Source: JAJFUE01 sp039683515
GTDB taxonomy: Bacteria; Sumerlaeota; Sumerlaeia; MVZB01
Assembly: GCA_039683515.1 (NCBI GenBank)
Contig: JBDKRG010000011.1
Span: 62,001-126,000 of the forward strand
Direction: 5' to 3'
DNA length: 64,000 nucleotides
How positions within the stretch are numbered: the first letter of the stretch is position 1; each line of letters begins with the position of its first letter. Both the position numbers and the translations under genes were made by a program. Shown here piece after piece: positions 37,573 to 45,715 of this stretch. The notes beneath the pieces were generated by a model. That model was not told the DNA's origin and searched no databases. It saw only the letters and a program-made list of their open reading frames with translations.

Positions 37573-38442
37573 ATGAGCGAGCTGCCGACAGGACTGAGCA
37601 TCATCATCCCGTGCCACAACGAGGCCGGCGCCATTGCGCCCGTTCTCGACCAGATCGAGCGGGCCGCCGCGGGGCTGTCCATGCCGCACGAGGTGATCGT
37701 CGTCGACGACGGCTCGACCGACGGCTCCGGAACGCTGATCGACCCGGCGCGCTTCAAGCTCGTCACCCACGCCGAGCGGCGCGGCTACGGCGCGGCGATC
37801 AAGACCGGCGTGCGGGCCTCGCAATACGCGCTCGTCCTCATCACCGACGCCGACGGAACCTACCCCAACGAGCTGATCCCGGCGCTCGTCGACTCGCTCG
37901 GCGACGCCGACATGGCGGTCGGGGCGCGGATGGGCGCGAGCGTCGCGATCCCGTCGCTGCGGCGGCCGGCCAAGTGGTTCCTGCGGCGGCTGGCCCAGTA
38001 CCTCGCGCAGCGGCCGATCCCGGACCTGAACTCCGGCTTCCGCGTCATCCGCCGCGAGCTGTTCGACCAGTTCAAGCATTTGTATCCGGAAGGGTTTTCG
38101 CTCACGACGACGATCACGCTCGCGGCGCTGACCAGCGGCCGGCGCGTCGAGTTCATGCCGATCGACTACCACCCGCGCGTCGGCACGTCGAAGATCCGCC
38201 CGATCCAGGACACGCTCGAATTCCTCAAGCTCATCCTGCGCACCGTCCTCTATTTCGATCCGCTGCGGATCTTCCTGCCGCTCGGGCTGGTCCTGATCCT
38301 CGCCGGCATGGCCGTGGGAATCGGCAGCAAGCTGATTTTGGGGCGCCTGATGGACGTCAGCACGGTATTATTGTTCGTGACCGGCGTTCAGGTGCTCGTC
38401 ATCGGCGCGCTCGCCGACCTGATCACGCGCAGGCTGAAATAA
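37573..38442 (+). CDS. Family 2 glycosyltransferase (dolichyl-phosphate-mannose-synthase-like)
   Basis: The 289-residue protein has the GT2 core: LSIIIPCHNEAGAI, the nucleotide-binding VIVVDDGSTDGSG, LITDADGTYP (DxD-like) and LNSGFRVIRREL. Two C-terminal transmembrane segments follow (DPLRIFLPLGLVLILAGMAVG and VSTVLLFVTGVQVLVIGALA). This is the architecture of lipid-carrier-sugar synthases such as undecaprenyl-phosphate glycosyltransferases. No ribosome site precedes the ATG, and a promoter abuts it. It is the first gene of an operon with an alpha/alpha-toroid protein and a flippase-like membrane protein, so it likely works in assembling or modifying a surface glycan. Confidence 0.9.
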   Translation: MSELPTGLSIIIPCHNEAGAIAPVLDQIERAAAGLSMPHEVIVVDDGSTDGSGTLIDPARFKLVTHAERRGYGAAIKTGVRASQYALVLITDADGTYPNELIPALVDSLGDADMAVGARMGASVAIPSLRRPAKWFLRRLAQYLAQRPIPDLNSGFRVIRRELFDQFKHLYPEGFSLTTTITLAALTSGRRVEFMPIDYHPRVGTSKIRPIQDTLEFLKLILRTVLYFDPLRIFLPLGLVLILAGMAVGIGSKLILGRLMDVSTVLLFVTGVQVLVIGALADLITRRLK

Positions 38443-38463
38443 CCACACCGACAGGTCCCCCAC

Positions 38464-40182
38464 ATGCGCGACGTTTACGCAAACAAGGCCTTGAGCCAAA
38501 TCCCGCGCCTCTTATCGCTCGAGGACCGCATCCCGTTCTCGCCGACGTACGGCTGCTGCAACCGCGAGTTCTGGCTCTGCCGCGCGGTCGATTTCCCCAA
38601 CTCGATCATGCAGTTCGGCATCCATGCGCTCGCCCTCGCGTGGAAGCACGAAATGCCGGGCAATATTTATTACCAACATCCCAAGATCGCCGAATGGACC
38701 GTCGCCGCGATGGATTACTGGATGAAGATCCAGCACCGCGACGGCTCGTTCGACGAATTTTATCCGAACGAGCGCGGCTGGGCCGGGCCGACCGGGTTCC
38801 TGCTCTATTCGATGATCGACTCGTACCGGCTGCTGGGCGACGCTTTCCCGGAAAAACTCAAGCCCCGATTCTTTGACGCCTGCGAGCGCGCGGCGCGCTA
38901 CCTGATCCGGTGGGACGAAAGCGGCGTGCTGGCCAACCACCACGCCATGGCCGTCCTGCCTGTGTTCGAGGCCGCGCGGCTGCTCGACACGCGCGAGTTG
39001 TGGGCCGGCTACGAGAAGAAGCTCGCCGAGTTCTACACCTACTGCAACCCCGAGGGGTGGTGCCTCGAATACGACGGCGCGGATCCGGGCTACCTGTCGG
39101 CGACGGTCAGCTTTCTGGGGAAGATCTACAAGCATCGCGGCGAGGTCGCCCTCGTCCGCGACGACAAGCGCATGCGCGAGGTCATGACGAAAGCCGTCGA
39201 TTTCTGCGCGTGGTTCGCCTACCCCAACGGCCACTACGCAGGGACGATCGGCAGCCGCCAGACGCTGCACTTCTACCCGCACGGGTTCGAGATTTTGGCT
39301 CCTGAGTATCCAATGGCGGCTGCGGTCGCCGACCATCTGCTCAAGGGATTGAACAACGGCGCGCTCGTCCCGCCCGAAATCCAGAGCGACCGGTATTACC
39401 AATACCGCATTCCGGAATTCCTGTTAAGTTATGTCGATGGCGGCAAGCGCCCGGCCGAGATCCCTCCCCTGCCCTGGCAGGACTGTGGGGCCGGCGCCCC
39501 CGCCGGCCAACCTCAAGAAAAATGGTATCCCAACGGCCGGTTCCTGATGCGCAAGACGCCGGCCACCTACACGGTCGTCAACGCGGCCAAGGGTGGCGTG
39601 GTCAAGCACTTCGACCTGAATTCCAATAAACTTATTTTTAATGACTGCGGGATCCTCGCCGAACTCGAGGACGGCCGCGTCATCACCTCGCAGTGGATCG
39701 ACAAGGCCTACGCGGTCGAGCGCGGCGCCAACGGCCTCGCCATCCGCGGCACGACGCACCGGGTCGCGACCAAGATCTTCACGCCGATGAAATTCATCGC
39801 GTTCCGACTGGCGATGCTCGCGATCGGCTGGAACAGCAAGCTCGCCTACGAAATGAAGGGGCTCATCCGGCGGCTGCTCATGACGCAGGCCAAGCCGATG
39901 CCGGCCGGCTTCTCGCGGAATATACAATGGGAAGGCGACGAGTTGACCGTCACCGACACGATCACGCTCGACAACGTGAACGTGCGGCGGCTCCTGATCG
40001 GCGACGAGATGCCGGTGCGCTACGTGCCGCAGTCGCGCTACTTCCAGCCGCAGGAGCTGGACGTGGCGGGCTGGATGGCGCCGGCCGAGGCGATTGAAAA
40101 ACTGAACCGCAATCAGAAGCTCACGATCCGCCGGCGCGTCAAGCCGGGCGCGCCCGCCGCGATCGAGACCGAATTCGAATGA
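38464..40182 (+). CDS. Unknown alpha/alpha-toroid plus beta-sandwich protein
   Basis: The 572-residue protein has two parts. Residues 1-330 look like an alpha/alpha-toroid: repeated helices with FDEFYPNERGWAGPTGFLLYSMID, YLIRWDESGVLANHHAMAVLPVFEA and NPEGWCLEYDGADPGYLSATVSF. Residues 350-572 look like a beta-sandwich. The layout resembles heparinase II/III-like or polysaccharide-lyase folds, but I see no decisive catalytic signature and do not assign activity. A proline/glycine-rich linker (residues 341-349, CGAGAPAGQ) is encoded by a 26-bp palindromic repeat. It lies 21 nt after the GT2 gene and overlaps the next gene by 4 nt. There is no signal peptide. Confidence 0.65.
   Translation: MRDVYANKALSQIPRLLSLEDRIPFSPTYGCCNREFWLCRAVDFPNSIMQFGIHALALAWKHEMPGNIYYQHPKIAEWTVAAMDYWMKIQHRDGSFDEFYPNERGWAGPTGFLLYSMIDSYRLLGDAFPEKLKPRFFDACERAARYLIRWDESGVLANHHAMAVLPVFEAARLLDTRELWAGYEKKLAEFYTYCNPEGWCLEYDGADPGYLSATVSFLGKIYKHRGEVALVRDDKRMREVMTKAVDFCAWFAYPNGHYAGTIGSRQTLHFYPHGFEILAPEYPMAAAVADHLLKGLNNGALVPPEIQSDRYYQYRIPEFLLSYVDGGKRPAEIPPLPWQDCGAGAPAGQPQEKWYPNGRFLMRKTPATYTVVNAAKGGVVKHFDLNSNKLIFNDCGILAELEDGRVITSQWIDKAYAVERGANGLAIRGTTHRVATKIFTPMKFIAFRLAMLAIGWNSKLAYEMKGLIRRLLMTQAKPMPAGFSRNIQWEGDELTVTDTITLDNVNVRRLLIGDEMPVRYVPQSRYFQPQELDVAGWMAPAEAIEKLNRNQKLTIRRRVKPGAPAAIETEFE
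39484..39509. repeat. 26-bp palindromic repeat inside a coding sequence
   Basis: It is identical over 26 bp to the intergenic copy at 31920-31945. It is read in frame as part of the linker of the toroid protein and keeps the ORF open. Confidence 0.92.
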
Positions 40183-41180
40183 AATTGAGCAAAAAAACGG
40201 TCCTGCGGATTTTCCATTGGCTCGGCATGGCCATGCTGGCGGGGCTGATTTATTGGGCCGGGCCGAGGAAGATGCTCGAGCTGGCCGGCCGGCTCAACCC
40301 GTGGTGGCTGCTGCTCGGATTTCTATTAAATATTCCGCAGATCGGCCTCAAGGCGTTCCGCTGGAAGAAAATGGTCAACTGGCAGGGGATGAAATTCTCC
40401 TACCCGCAGGCGTTCCTCTCCTATTTCGGGTCATTGCTCATAGGATTCATCACGCCGGGCCGGCTCGGTGAGATGATCAAGGCCGTCACGCTGCGCAACG
40501 AGTGCCGGGTACCGCTGGCGCGGGGCCTGTCGAGCGTCATCCTCGACCGAGTCTTCGACATGTATTTGTTATTATCATTAGGTTCGCTCGGGATCGTCCG
40601 GTTCGCGGTCGTGGGGACGAAACTGTCGTGGCCGGCGTTCATCGCGACGTGCGTGGCCATGTTCCTGCCGCTGGCGTTTTTAAACGAGCGCGTTTTCAGG
40701 CTCGCCACGGGGATCATCATCGGCCTGCCGGCGCTCAGGCCGCGCGCCGAATGGCTGCGCGAGCAGGTGAATCATTTTGCCGAGGGCCTGGCGGTCCTGA
40801 CTCCAAGGCATCTGCTGACGAGCGTCGGCTTGACGGTTTGTGCATATACTCTATTTTTTGTTCAATGCCTGTGCTGCGCGCTTGCGCTCGGGTTCACGCT
40901 GCCGTTCCGCGACCTCGTGCTGATGATGGCCGCGAGCAACTTCATTTCGCTCGTGCCGATCTCGCCGCCCAACGGGCTCGGAACGCGCGAAGCGTGCCTG
41001 ACCTACTTTCTGGCGCGCACCGTCCCGCCGCAGGGCGTGACCACGGCGGTCAGTTTCGGTCTGACGATCTTTCTGGTCCTGTTCGTCGGCGGCGGGCTGA
41101 TCGGGTGGGTGTGCTGGCTCTACGCCCCGCTCGGGATGCGCCGCGCCGCCAGCGAGGTCACGGCGAAAACGCGCCAATAG
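40179..41180 (+). CDS. Flippase-like integral membrane protein (UPF0104 / MprF N-terminal family)
   Basis: The 333-residue polytopic protein belongs to the lysylphosphatidylglycerol synthase transmembrane (UPF0104, AglD-like) family. Typical stretches are WWLLLGFLLNIPQIGLKAFRWKKMV, YFGSLLIGFITPGRLGEMIKAVTL, ILDRVFDMYLLL and LVPISPPNGLGTREACLTYFLA. Eight to nine membrane segments are predicted. Such proteins are thought to move lipid-linked substrates across the membrane, or to feed glycosyltransferases with lipid-linked sugars. The ATG overlaps the upstream stop codon (ATGA), so it is translationally coupled to the toroid protein. It ends the GT2 operon, and a large inverted repeat begins 30 nt later. 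Confidence 0.88.
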   Translation: MKLSKKTVLRIFHWLGMAMLAGLIYWAGPRKMLELAGRLNPWWLLLGFLLNIPQIGLKAFRWKKMVNWQGMKFSYPQAFLSYFGSLLIGFITPGRLGEMIKAVTLRNECRVPLARGLSSVILDRVFDMYLLLSLGSLGIVRFAVVGTKLSWPAFIATCVAMFLPLAFLNERVFRLATGIIIGLPALRPRAEWLREQVNHFAEGLAVLTPRHLLTSVGLTVCAYTLFFVQCLCCALALGFTLPFRDLVLMMAASNFISLVPISPPNGLGTREACLTYFLARTVPPQGVTTAVSFGLTIFLVLFVGGGLIGWVCWLYAPLGMRRAASEVTAKTRQ

Positions 41181-41210
41181 GCCGCAAACCAAATTGGGTC
41201 ACCGGTTAAA

Positions 41211-41409
41211 AGCGCCAAAGGCGCGAATCATACCAGCCTGGGGTGTAGCGAAGCGAAGCCCCAGGTTGATGACGCGTTTAACAGAGCGCTGAAAGCGCGA
41301 TTCATTGCCGCGCAATCCGCGGATGATGCGCTCCTTCAGAGCGCATTTGTGTTTGCCACTCTATCCTGGGGCTGCGCCCCAGGCTGGTATCAATCGCGCC
41401 TTTGGCGCT
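41211..41409. repeat. 200-nt inverted-repeat element with 33-bp arms
   Basis: The 33-bp arms (AGCGCCAAAGGCGCGA...ACCAGCCTGGGG) at 41211-41243 and 41377-41409 are reverse complements with about three mismatches. The interior holds further small hairpins, including GGGG-TGTAGCGAAGCGAAG-CCCC near the left arm, and CCTGGGGCTGCGCCCCAGG at 41366-41383. It occupies most of the 350-bp gap between the flippase gene and the ACT gene; no ORF is credible. I recall similar sequences in Planctomycetes-like genomes. Confidence 0.9.
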
Positions 41410-41419
41410 CAGCTCGCAG

Positions 41420-41451
41420 GCCATCATCATGGCGGGCTGAAAGCAATCGCC
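41420..41451. repeat. Three-hairpin repeat, partial copy D
   Basis: Only the middle hairpin and tail (GCCAT...ATGGCGGGCTGAAAGC) remain. The first and third hairpins are absent or changed. Confidence 0.6.
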
Positions 41452-41531
41452 CCCACGAGGCCGGATTTATAACAGATACCAAGAGCCCGCGAGATGGCTG
41501 GATGCCGCTTCGGGCAGAAGCGACCGGCTGA

Positions 41532-41957
41532 CTACAGGTCGCCGAAGACGTCGATGATGTTGATGCCGTGGGCGCGCAGGGCGGCGACGGCGACGTCGGT
41601 GTCCTCGAACCGGAAGATCAGGACGGCCTGCCCGTCGCGGCCGAACGTGAACGCGTACATGTATTCGACGTTCGTACCGGCATCCTCGATGACGGCGAGG
41701 ATCGAGTCGAGCCCGCCCGGGCGGTCGGGGACCTCGATGGCGACGACCTCGGTGTCATTGACGATGAAACCGCCCGACTCGAGCGCGCCCTTGGCCTTCT
41801 GCCAGTCGTTGACGATCAACCGCAGGATGCCGAATTGCTGCGTGTCGGCAAGCGTCAGCGTCTTGATGTCGACGCCGGCTTCGGCAAGGATGCGGCACGG
41901 CATTCTGAGCTTGCCGGCGCGGTTTTCGAGGAAGACCGAGAGTTGGTGGAGTTTCAT
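41532..41957 (-). CDS. Tandem ACT-domain protein
   Basis: The 141 residues form two ACT domains. The first is about residues 1-70 (LHQLSVFLENRAGKLRMPCRILAEAGVDIKTL). The second is about 72-141 (VVAIEVPDRPGGLDSILAVIEDAGTNVEYMYAF). ACT domains bind amino acids and regulate enzymes. Small double-ACT proteins of this kind are commonly found next to indolepyruvate oxidoreductase and phenylacetate-CoA ligase genes, which lie about 2 kb upstream here, separated by two unrelated genes and repeats. A regulatory role in that module is therefore likely but inferred. No DNA-binding or catalytic domain is present. Confidence 0.85.
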   Translation of the reverse strand: MKLHQLSVFLENRAGKLRMPCRILAEAGVDIKTLTLADTQQFGILRLIVNDWQKAKGALESGGFIVNDTEVVAIEVPDRPGGLDSILAVIEDAGTNVEYMYAFTFGRDGQAVLIFRFEDTDVAVAALRAHGINIIDVFGDL

Positions 41958-41992
41958 CGGGTCGCGTCTCCGGGAGAATTCATATCCATGCA

Positions 41993-42036
41993 GTTCACGA
42001 AATACACGAAATGGACTCGAATTACACGAAAAACTT
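41993..42036. repeat. CACGAA-type low-complexity repeat
   Basis: Repeated CACGAAAT/ACACGAAA units follow the start of the ACT gene on the upstream side. The same motif recurs at 19050-19090, 19405-19450, 30195-30215 and 53775-53908. Confidence 0.7.
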
Positions 42037-42200
42037 CTGTTTCAAGCCGGCCATGCGCCTTGGCGGATGCACCGGGCCGCGTTGCGGGCCTCTCGGCCTA
42101 CCGTCCCAAATCCACTCACGCGACACCGGTCATTCTTTGCCAATCGATCCAATAACTCAAGAGGGGTTTGACGATGGCGCGGATTATTTCATTGGATTCA

Positions 42201-42285
42201 GCCGTCCCTGCGGGACTTTGGGATTTGGGTGGCTTCCTACCCGCCACTGCCGTGGCGGGCTGAAGGCGACCGTCCCTTCGGGACT
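42201..42285. repeat. Three-hairpin repeat, copy C
   Basis: GTCCCTGCGGGAC, then CCCGCCACTGCCGTGGCGGG, then CTGAAGGCGACCGTCCCTTCGGGAC. It keeps the order of copies A and B, but the third stem has different paired bases. It lies between the ACT gene and lemA. Confidence 0.85.
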
Positions 42286-42311
42286 GGGCTTGCGTCCTTG
42301 GCATCGATGGA

Positions 42312-42917
42312 TTATAAGGACGATCCGCCATGATTTTGTCCTAAAGAGACCTGCGGCGCCTGCCGCTCGACGGCGCTTTCGATTTCGAAGAACTCCGCCC
42401 TCTCGAATCCGAACATCCCCGCGACGACGTTCGACGGGAAGACTTCGATGCGCGTGTTGAGGTCGCGGACGTTGGCGTTGTAGAACCGGCGCGCGGCCTG
42501 GATGCGGTCCTCGGTGTTGACCAGCTCGTTCTGAAGCGCGAGGAAATTGCGGCTGGCCTTGAGGTCCGGGTAGCCCTCGACGACCGCGAAAAGCTGCTTG
42601 AGCGCGCCGACGAACGCGTTTTCATCGGCCGCCTGCGCCCGCGGCGAGCCGGTCGAGGCCACGGCGCGATTGCGCGCCTGAATGACCAGCTCCAGCGTCT
42701 GCCGCTCGTGCGCCGCGTAACCCTTGACCGTCTCGACCAGGTTGGGGATCAGGTCGTAGCGGCGCTTGAGCTCGGTGTCGATCCCGGCCCACGACTCGCG
42801 CACGAAATTCCTCATCCGCACGAGCCCGTTATACGTCCCGACGAGCCACAGAAAAGGGATCAGAACCATGACCGCCGCCACGACGAGCGGCAGCCAATTC
42901 ATTTGCGCGTTCGGCAT
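42312..42917 (-). CDS. LemA family protein
   Basis: From MPNAQMNWLP the protein has 201 residues. One N-terminal transmembrane helix (LPLVVAAVMVLIPFLWLV) is followed by the LemA helical domain: YNGLVRMRNFVRESWAGIDTELKRRYDLIPNLVETVKGYAAHE, ELVNTEDRIQAARRFYNANVRDLNTRIEVFPSNVVAGMFGF. The family is widespread and its function is unknown; the helical domain is on the periplasmic side. The GAGGTG ribosome site and a TGATG overlap with the upstream gene indicate translational coupling. A DUF3137-like membrane protein gene directly upstream is a frequent LemA partner, supporting a shared job. Confidence 0.93.
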   Translation of the reverse strand: MPNAQMNWLPLVVAAVMVLIPFLWLVGTYNGLVRMRNFVRESWAGIDTELKRRYDLIPNLVETVKGYAAHERQTLELVIQARNRAVASTGSPRAQAADENAFVGALKQLFAVVEGYPDLKASRNFLALQNELVNTEDRIQAARRFYNANVRDLNTRIEVFPSNVVAGMFGFERAEFFEIESAVERQAPQVSLGQNHGGSSL

Positions 42918-43651
42918 CAATTCACCTCACCGGCGGGGTTTGCCAACTCTTTGACCAGATAATCGGGCATGGCCTCGAGCAGGCCGAGGACGGTTTCGAT
43001 CGCGGATTCGAACTCGTCGGCGGAGAACAGGGCGTTGCTCCAGACGATCACGCCGCGCGCGTCGAACTGGATGCAGTAGGACGGCCGCGCCAGCAGGAAC
43101 TCGATCGCCCGGGCGTGCAGGACGTCGTAGGCCCACTTGCGGTCCTCGGCCTTGACGAAAAACCGGCGGCTGAACTCGGCCGACTCGAAGTCGATGTCGT
43201 CGTGGCCGAAGAACTCGCCGATCTTGTCGAAAAAGCCCTCGGGGCGGATGAGGAGCGGCTTGAGCGGGACGGGGCTCCCGAGGATCGCTGCGGAAAAATA
43301 GTGATCGTTGGTGTGGCGGCGCCCCTTGGAATCGGTGGTGTGGGTCTCGTAATGGTAATCGAAGGCGGTGAGAGGAAAACCCTGCCACTGGCCGGTGATC
43401 ATGTTGTAGGCATAGCGATCGTCGCTGTCGCCCTGCCGGAGGCACTGGAACCCGCCCCAGATCATCTCGAAACCGTACTGGCGCGCCATATCGAAGTTGA
43501 GGCCGTGCATGGTGGCCCACTCGAACAGCGCCTCGCGGCGGCGTCGATTCTGGATAGCGCTGTATATGCCGGCCGCGATGATCAGGATGATAAAAAGCGG
43601 GAAAATAAAGAGGATGGGGTTCTGGGTGAATTCGAAATGGAACGTGTGCAT
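42917..43651 (-). CDS. DUF3137-like membrane protein, LemA partner
   Basis: I start at MHTFHFEFTQNPILF (244 residues). The listed frame extends 33 codons upstream through a three-hairpin repeat and is not credible there. One transmembrane helix (ILFIFPLFIILIIAAGIY) is followed by a soluble domain with LTAFDYHYETHTTDSKGRRHTNDHYFSAA, FFDKIGEFFGHDDIDFESAEFSRRF, and SADEFESAIETVLGLLEAMPDYL. The FDYHY and HYF blocks resemble DUF3137-type proteins seen beside LemA. It is the first gene of the LemA pair, and its stop codon overlaps the LemA start by 1 nt. Function unknown. Confidence 0.75.
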   Translation of the reverse strand: MHTFHFEFTQNPILFIFPLFIILIIAAGIYSAIQNRRRREALFEWATMHGLNFDMARQYGFEMIWGGFQCLRQGDSDDRYAYNMITGQWQGFPLTAFDYHYETHTTDSKGRRHTNDHYFSAAILGSPVPLKPLLIRPEGFFDKIGEFFGHDDIDFESAEFSRRFFVKAEDRKWAYDVLHARAIEFLLARPSYCIQFDARGVIVWSNALFSADEFESAIETVLGLLEAMPDYLVKELANPAGEVN

Positions 43652-43680
43652 TGCGAAAACCCTGTTCGCGCGCGCCAATT

Positions 43681-43769
43681 CATTCGTCCCTATGGGACTC
43701 TGTGTGACCGCCGATCCAAACCCGCCACTGCCGTGGCGGGCTGAAAGCATTCGCCCCTTAAAAGGGGCT
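43681..43769. repeat. Three-hairpin repeat, copy A
   Basis: GTCCCTATGGGAC, then CCCGCCACTGCCGTGGCGGG, then CTGAAAGCATTCGCCCCTTAAAAGGGGC. It lies 30 nt upstream of the DUF3137-like start codon, so it would be in that gene's leader or promoter region. Confidence 0.88.
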
Positions 43770-43856
43770 CACGTTGGGACCCGGACAAGTAACAGCATCC
43801 CACGAATTACCCGGCCGGGGTCGTGAGCGCAGGAAATCCTGCGCGCTTCACGCGGA

Positions 43857-45215
43857 TTAACTCTGCGAACGGTTGTCGACGACGCGCTTGGCCTTGCCTT
43901 CGCTGCGCTGGATCGAGTGCGGCTCGACCAGGCGCACATGGACGCGCAGGCCGACCGTGCGCTCGATGGCGTGGGCGATCTTGCCCTGCAGCTCCTCGAG
44001 CGCGCGGACGCGGTCGCTGGAGAACTCCGGCGTCACTTCGACCTGGACCTCGACCTGGTCGAGTCCCTTCTCGCGCGTCAGCACGATCCGGTAGTGCGGC
44101 AGCGTCCCCTCGACGGCCAGCAGCGCGGCCTCGATCTGGCTGGGGAACATGTTCACGCCGCGGATGATCAGCATGTCGTCGCTGCGGCGGCCGATGCGGC
44201 GGATGCGGCGGACGGTGCGGCCGCACGGGCACGCCTCGGTCTGGATCGAGGTGATGTCGCGCGTCCGGTAGCGGATCATCGGCATGGCCTGCTTGGTCAG
44301 CGTCGTGATGACCAGCTCGCCCTCGGAGCCGTCGGGCAGCGGCTCGCCGGTCTCCGGGTTGATGATCTCGGGGTAGAAGTGGTCCTCGAAGACGTGCAGG
44401 CCGTTCTGGAACTGGCACTCGCAGGCGACGCCCGGGCCGATGATCTCGGTCAGGCCGTAGATGTCGTAGGCCTTGATGCCGGCGACTTCCTCGATGTGGC
44501 GGCGCATGGCGTCGCTCCACGGCTCGGCGCCGAAGACACCGGCGCGCAACGGCAGGTCGCGCATGTCGACGCCCATCTCGAGGGCGCGCTCGGCCAGGTG
44601 CGTGAAGTAGCTGGGCGTGCACGAGACCGCCGTCACGCCGAAATCCTTCATGACCATGACCTGGCGGTCGGTGTTGCCGCCGCTGATCGGGATGACCATC
44701 GCGCCGAGGGCCTCGGCGCCGTAATGCGCACCCAGGCCGCCGGTGAACAGGCCGTAGCCGTAGGCGTTCTGCAGGATGTCGCCGCGGTGCAGGCCGCAGC
44801 CGATCAGCGAGCGCATGATGACCTGCGTCCAGACCTCGAGGTCCGAGCGCGTGTAGGCGACGACGATCGGCTTGCCGGTCGTGCCGCTGGAGGCGTGCAG
44901 GCGCACGATGTCGGCGGGCGGGCTGGCGAACAGGCCGTACGGGTAGTTGTCGCGCAGGTCGGTCTTGATCGTGAACGGCAGCAGGGCGATGTCCTCGAGG
45001 CCGCGGATGGAGTCGGGGGTCAGGCCGCGCTCGCTCACCCGGTTGCGGAACAGGGCGACGTTGTCGTAGGCGCGCTTGACGACCTGCTGAAGGCGCAGGA
45101 GCTGAAGCTCGCGCAGCCGCTCCAGCGGCAGGTAGTCCATCGCGCTCGCCTCGTTGAACGGGACGCTGGCGGACTTGCCGGTATCGAGGACGGATTGGGA
45201 AGCATTCGTGGCCAT
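43857..45215 (-). CDS. paaK: Phenylacetate-CoA ligase
   Basis: The 452-residue enzyme is an adenylate-forming ligase of the PaaK type. The P-loop-like [41 protein letters not shown] and [21 protein letters not shown] are the family motifs. The catalytic Lys is probably in RSEGKAKRV near the C-terminus. It activates phenylacetate or related aryl acids with ATP and CoA. It is the third gene of an operon behind iorA and iorB (5 nt between iorB and paaK); in such modules it helps convert arylacetates released from aromatic amino acid oxidation. Substrate range cannot be read from the sequence. Confidence 0.94.
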   Translation of the reverse strand: MATNASQSVLDTGKSASVPFNEASAMDYLPLERLRELQLLRLQQVVKRAYDNVALFRNRVSERGLTPDSIRGLEDIALLPFTIKTDLRDNYPYGLFASPPADIVRLHASSGTTGKPIVVAYTRSDLEVWTQVIMRSLIGCGLHRGDILQNAYGYGLFTGGLGAHYGAEALGAMVIPISGGNTDRQVMVMKDFGVTAVSCTPSYFTHLAERALEMGVDMRDLPLRAGVFGAEPWSDAMRRHIEEVAGIKAYDIYGLTEIIGPGVACECQFQNGLHVFEDHFYPEIINPETGEPLPDGSEGELVITTLTKQAMPMIRYRTRDITSIQTEACPCGRTVRRIRRIGRRSDDMLIIRGVNMFPSQIEAALLAVEGTLPHYRIVLTREKGLDQVEVQVEVTPEFSSDRVRALEELQGKIAHAIERTVGLRVHVRLVEPHSIQRSEGKAKRVVDNRSQS

Positions 45216-45220
45216 TGTGT

Positions 45221-45715
45221 TTACCCCTGGACCTGCAACATGCGGGAGCGTCCCAGTTCGAATGCACGCTCGTTGATTTCATGCAGACGCTCGGGCAGGA
45301 CGAGCCGGATCGCGTCCAGCCAGACGTCGCGCCCGATATCGAGATGGGCGCTGAGGGCGCCCAGCAGAGCCGTGTTCAGCGCGCGGCCGAGCGACCGGGC
45401 CTCCTCTTCGCCGAGAAAACCCGGCTCGATCAGGACGCCTTCGCCCCTGAGCCGCGGCCGGCTGACCTCGATCCACTCCGGCGCGAGCGCCAGCAGGAAA
45501 TCGGCCTCGCCGGGCGGAACCATCGGGCTCAGCACGCGCGCGCCGAACCGGATGTCGCTGGCGACCGACCCGCCGCGCTGGCTCATCCCGTGGACCTCGC
45601 TCTTCTTGACGTCGAGGCCGGCAAGGAACGCCGCCGCGGCGATGATATCCGACGCCGTCAGCACGCCCTGGCCGCCCAGCCCCGCTATCACGACATTCCT
45701 GACTCCATCATGCAT
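45221..45715 (-). CDS. iorB: Indolepyruvate oxidoreductase, beta (gamma-domain) subunit
   Basis: The 164-residue subunit carries the pyruvate-ferredoxin-oxidoreductase gamma domain: [47 protein letters not shown] and [12 protein letters not shown]. Archaeal and bacterial IorB is of similar or slightly greater length. It pairs with IorA to convert indolepyruvate and other aryl-pyruvates to arylacetyl-CoA, delivering electrons to ferredoxin. The ATG overlaps the end of iorA by 8 nt, and paaK follows at 5 nt. Confidence 0.93.
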   Translation of the reverse strand: MHDGVRNVVIAGLGGQGVLTASDIIAAAAFLAGLDVKKSEVHGMSQRGGSVASDIRFGARVLSPMVPPGEADFLLALAPEWIEVSRPRLRGEGVLIEPGFLGEEEARSLGRALNTALLGALSAHLDIGRDVWLDAIRLVLPERLHEINERAFELGRSRMLQVQG

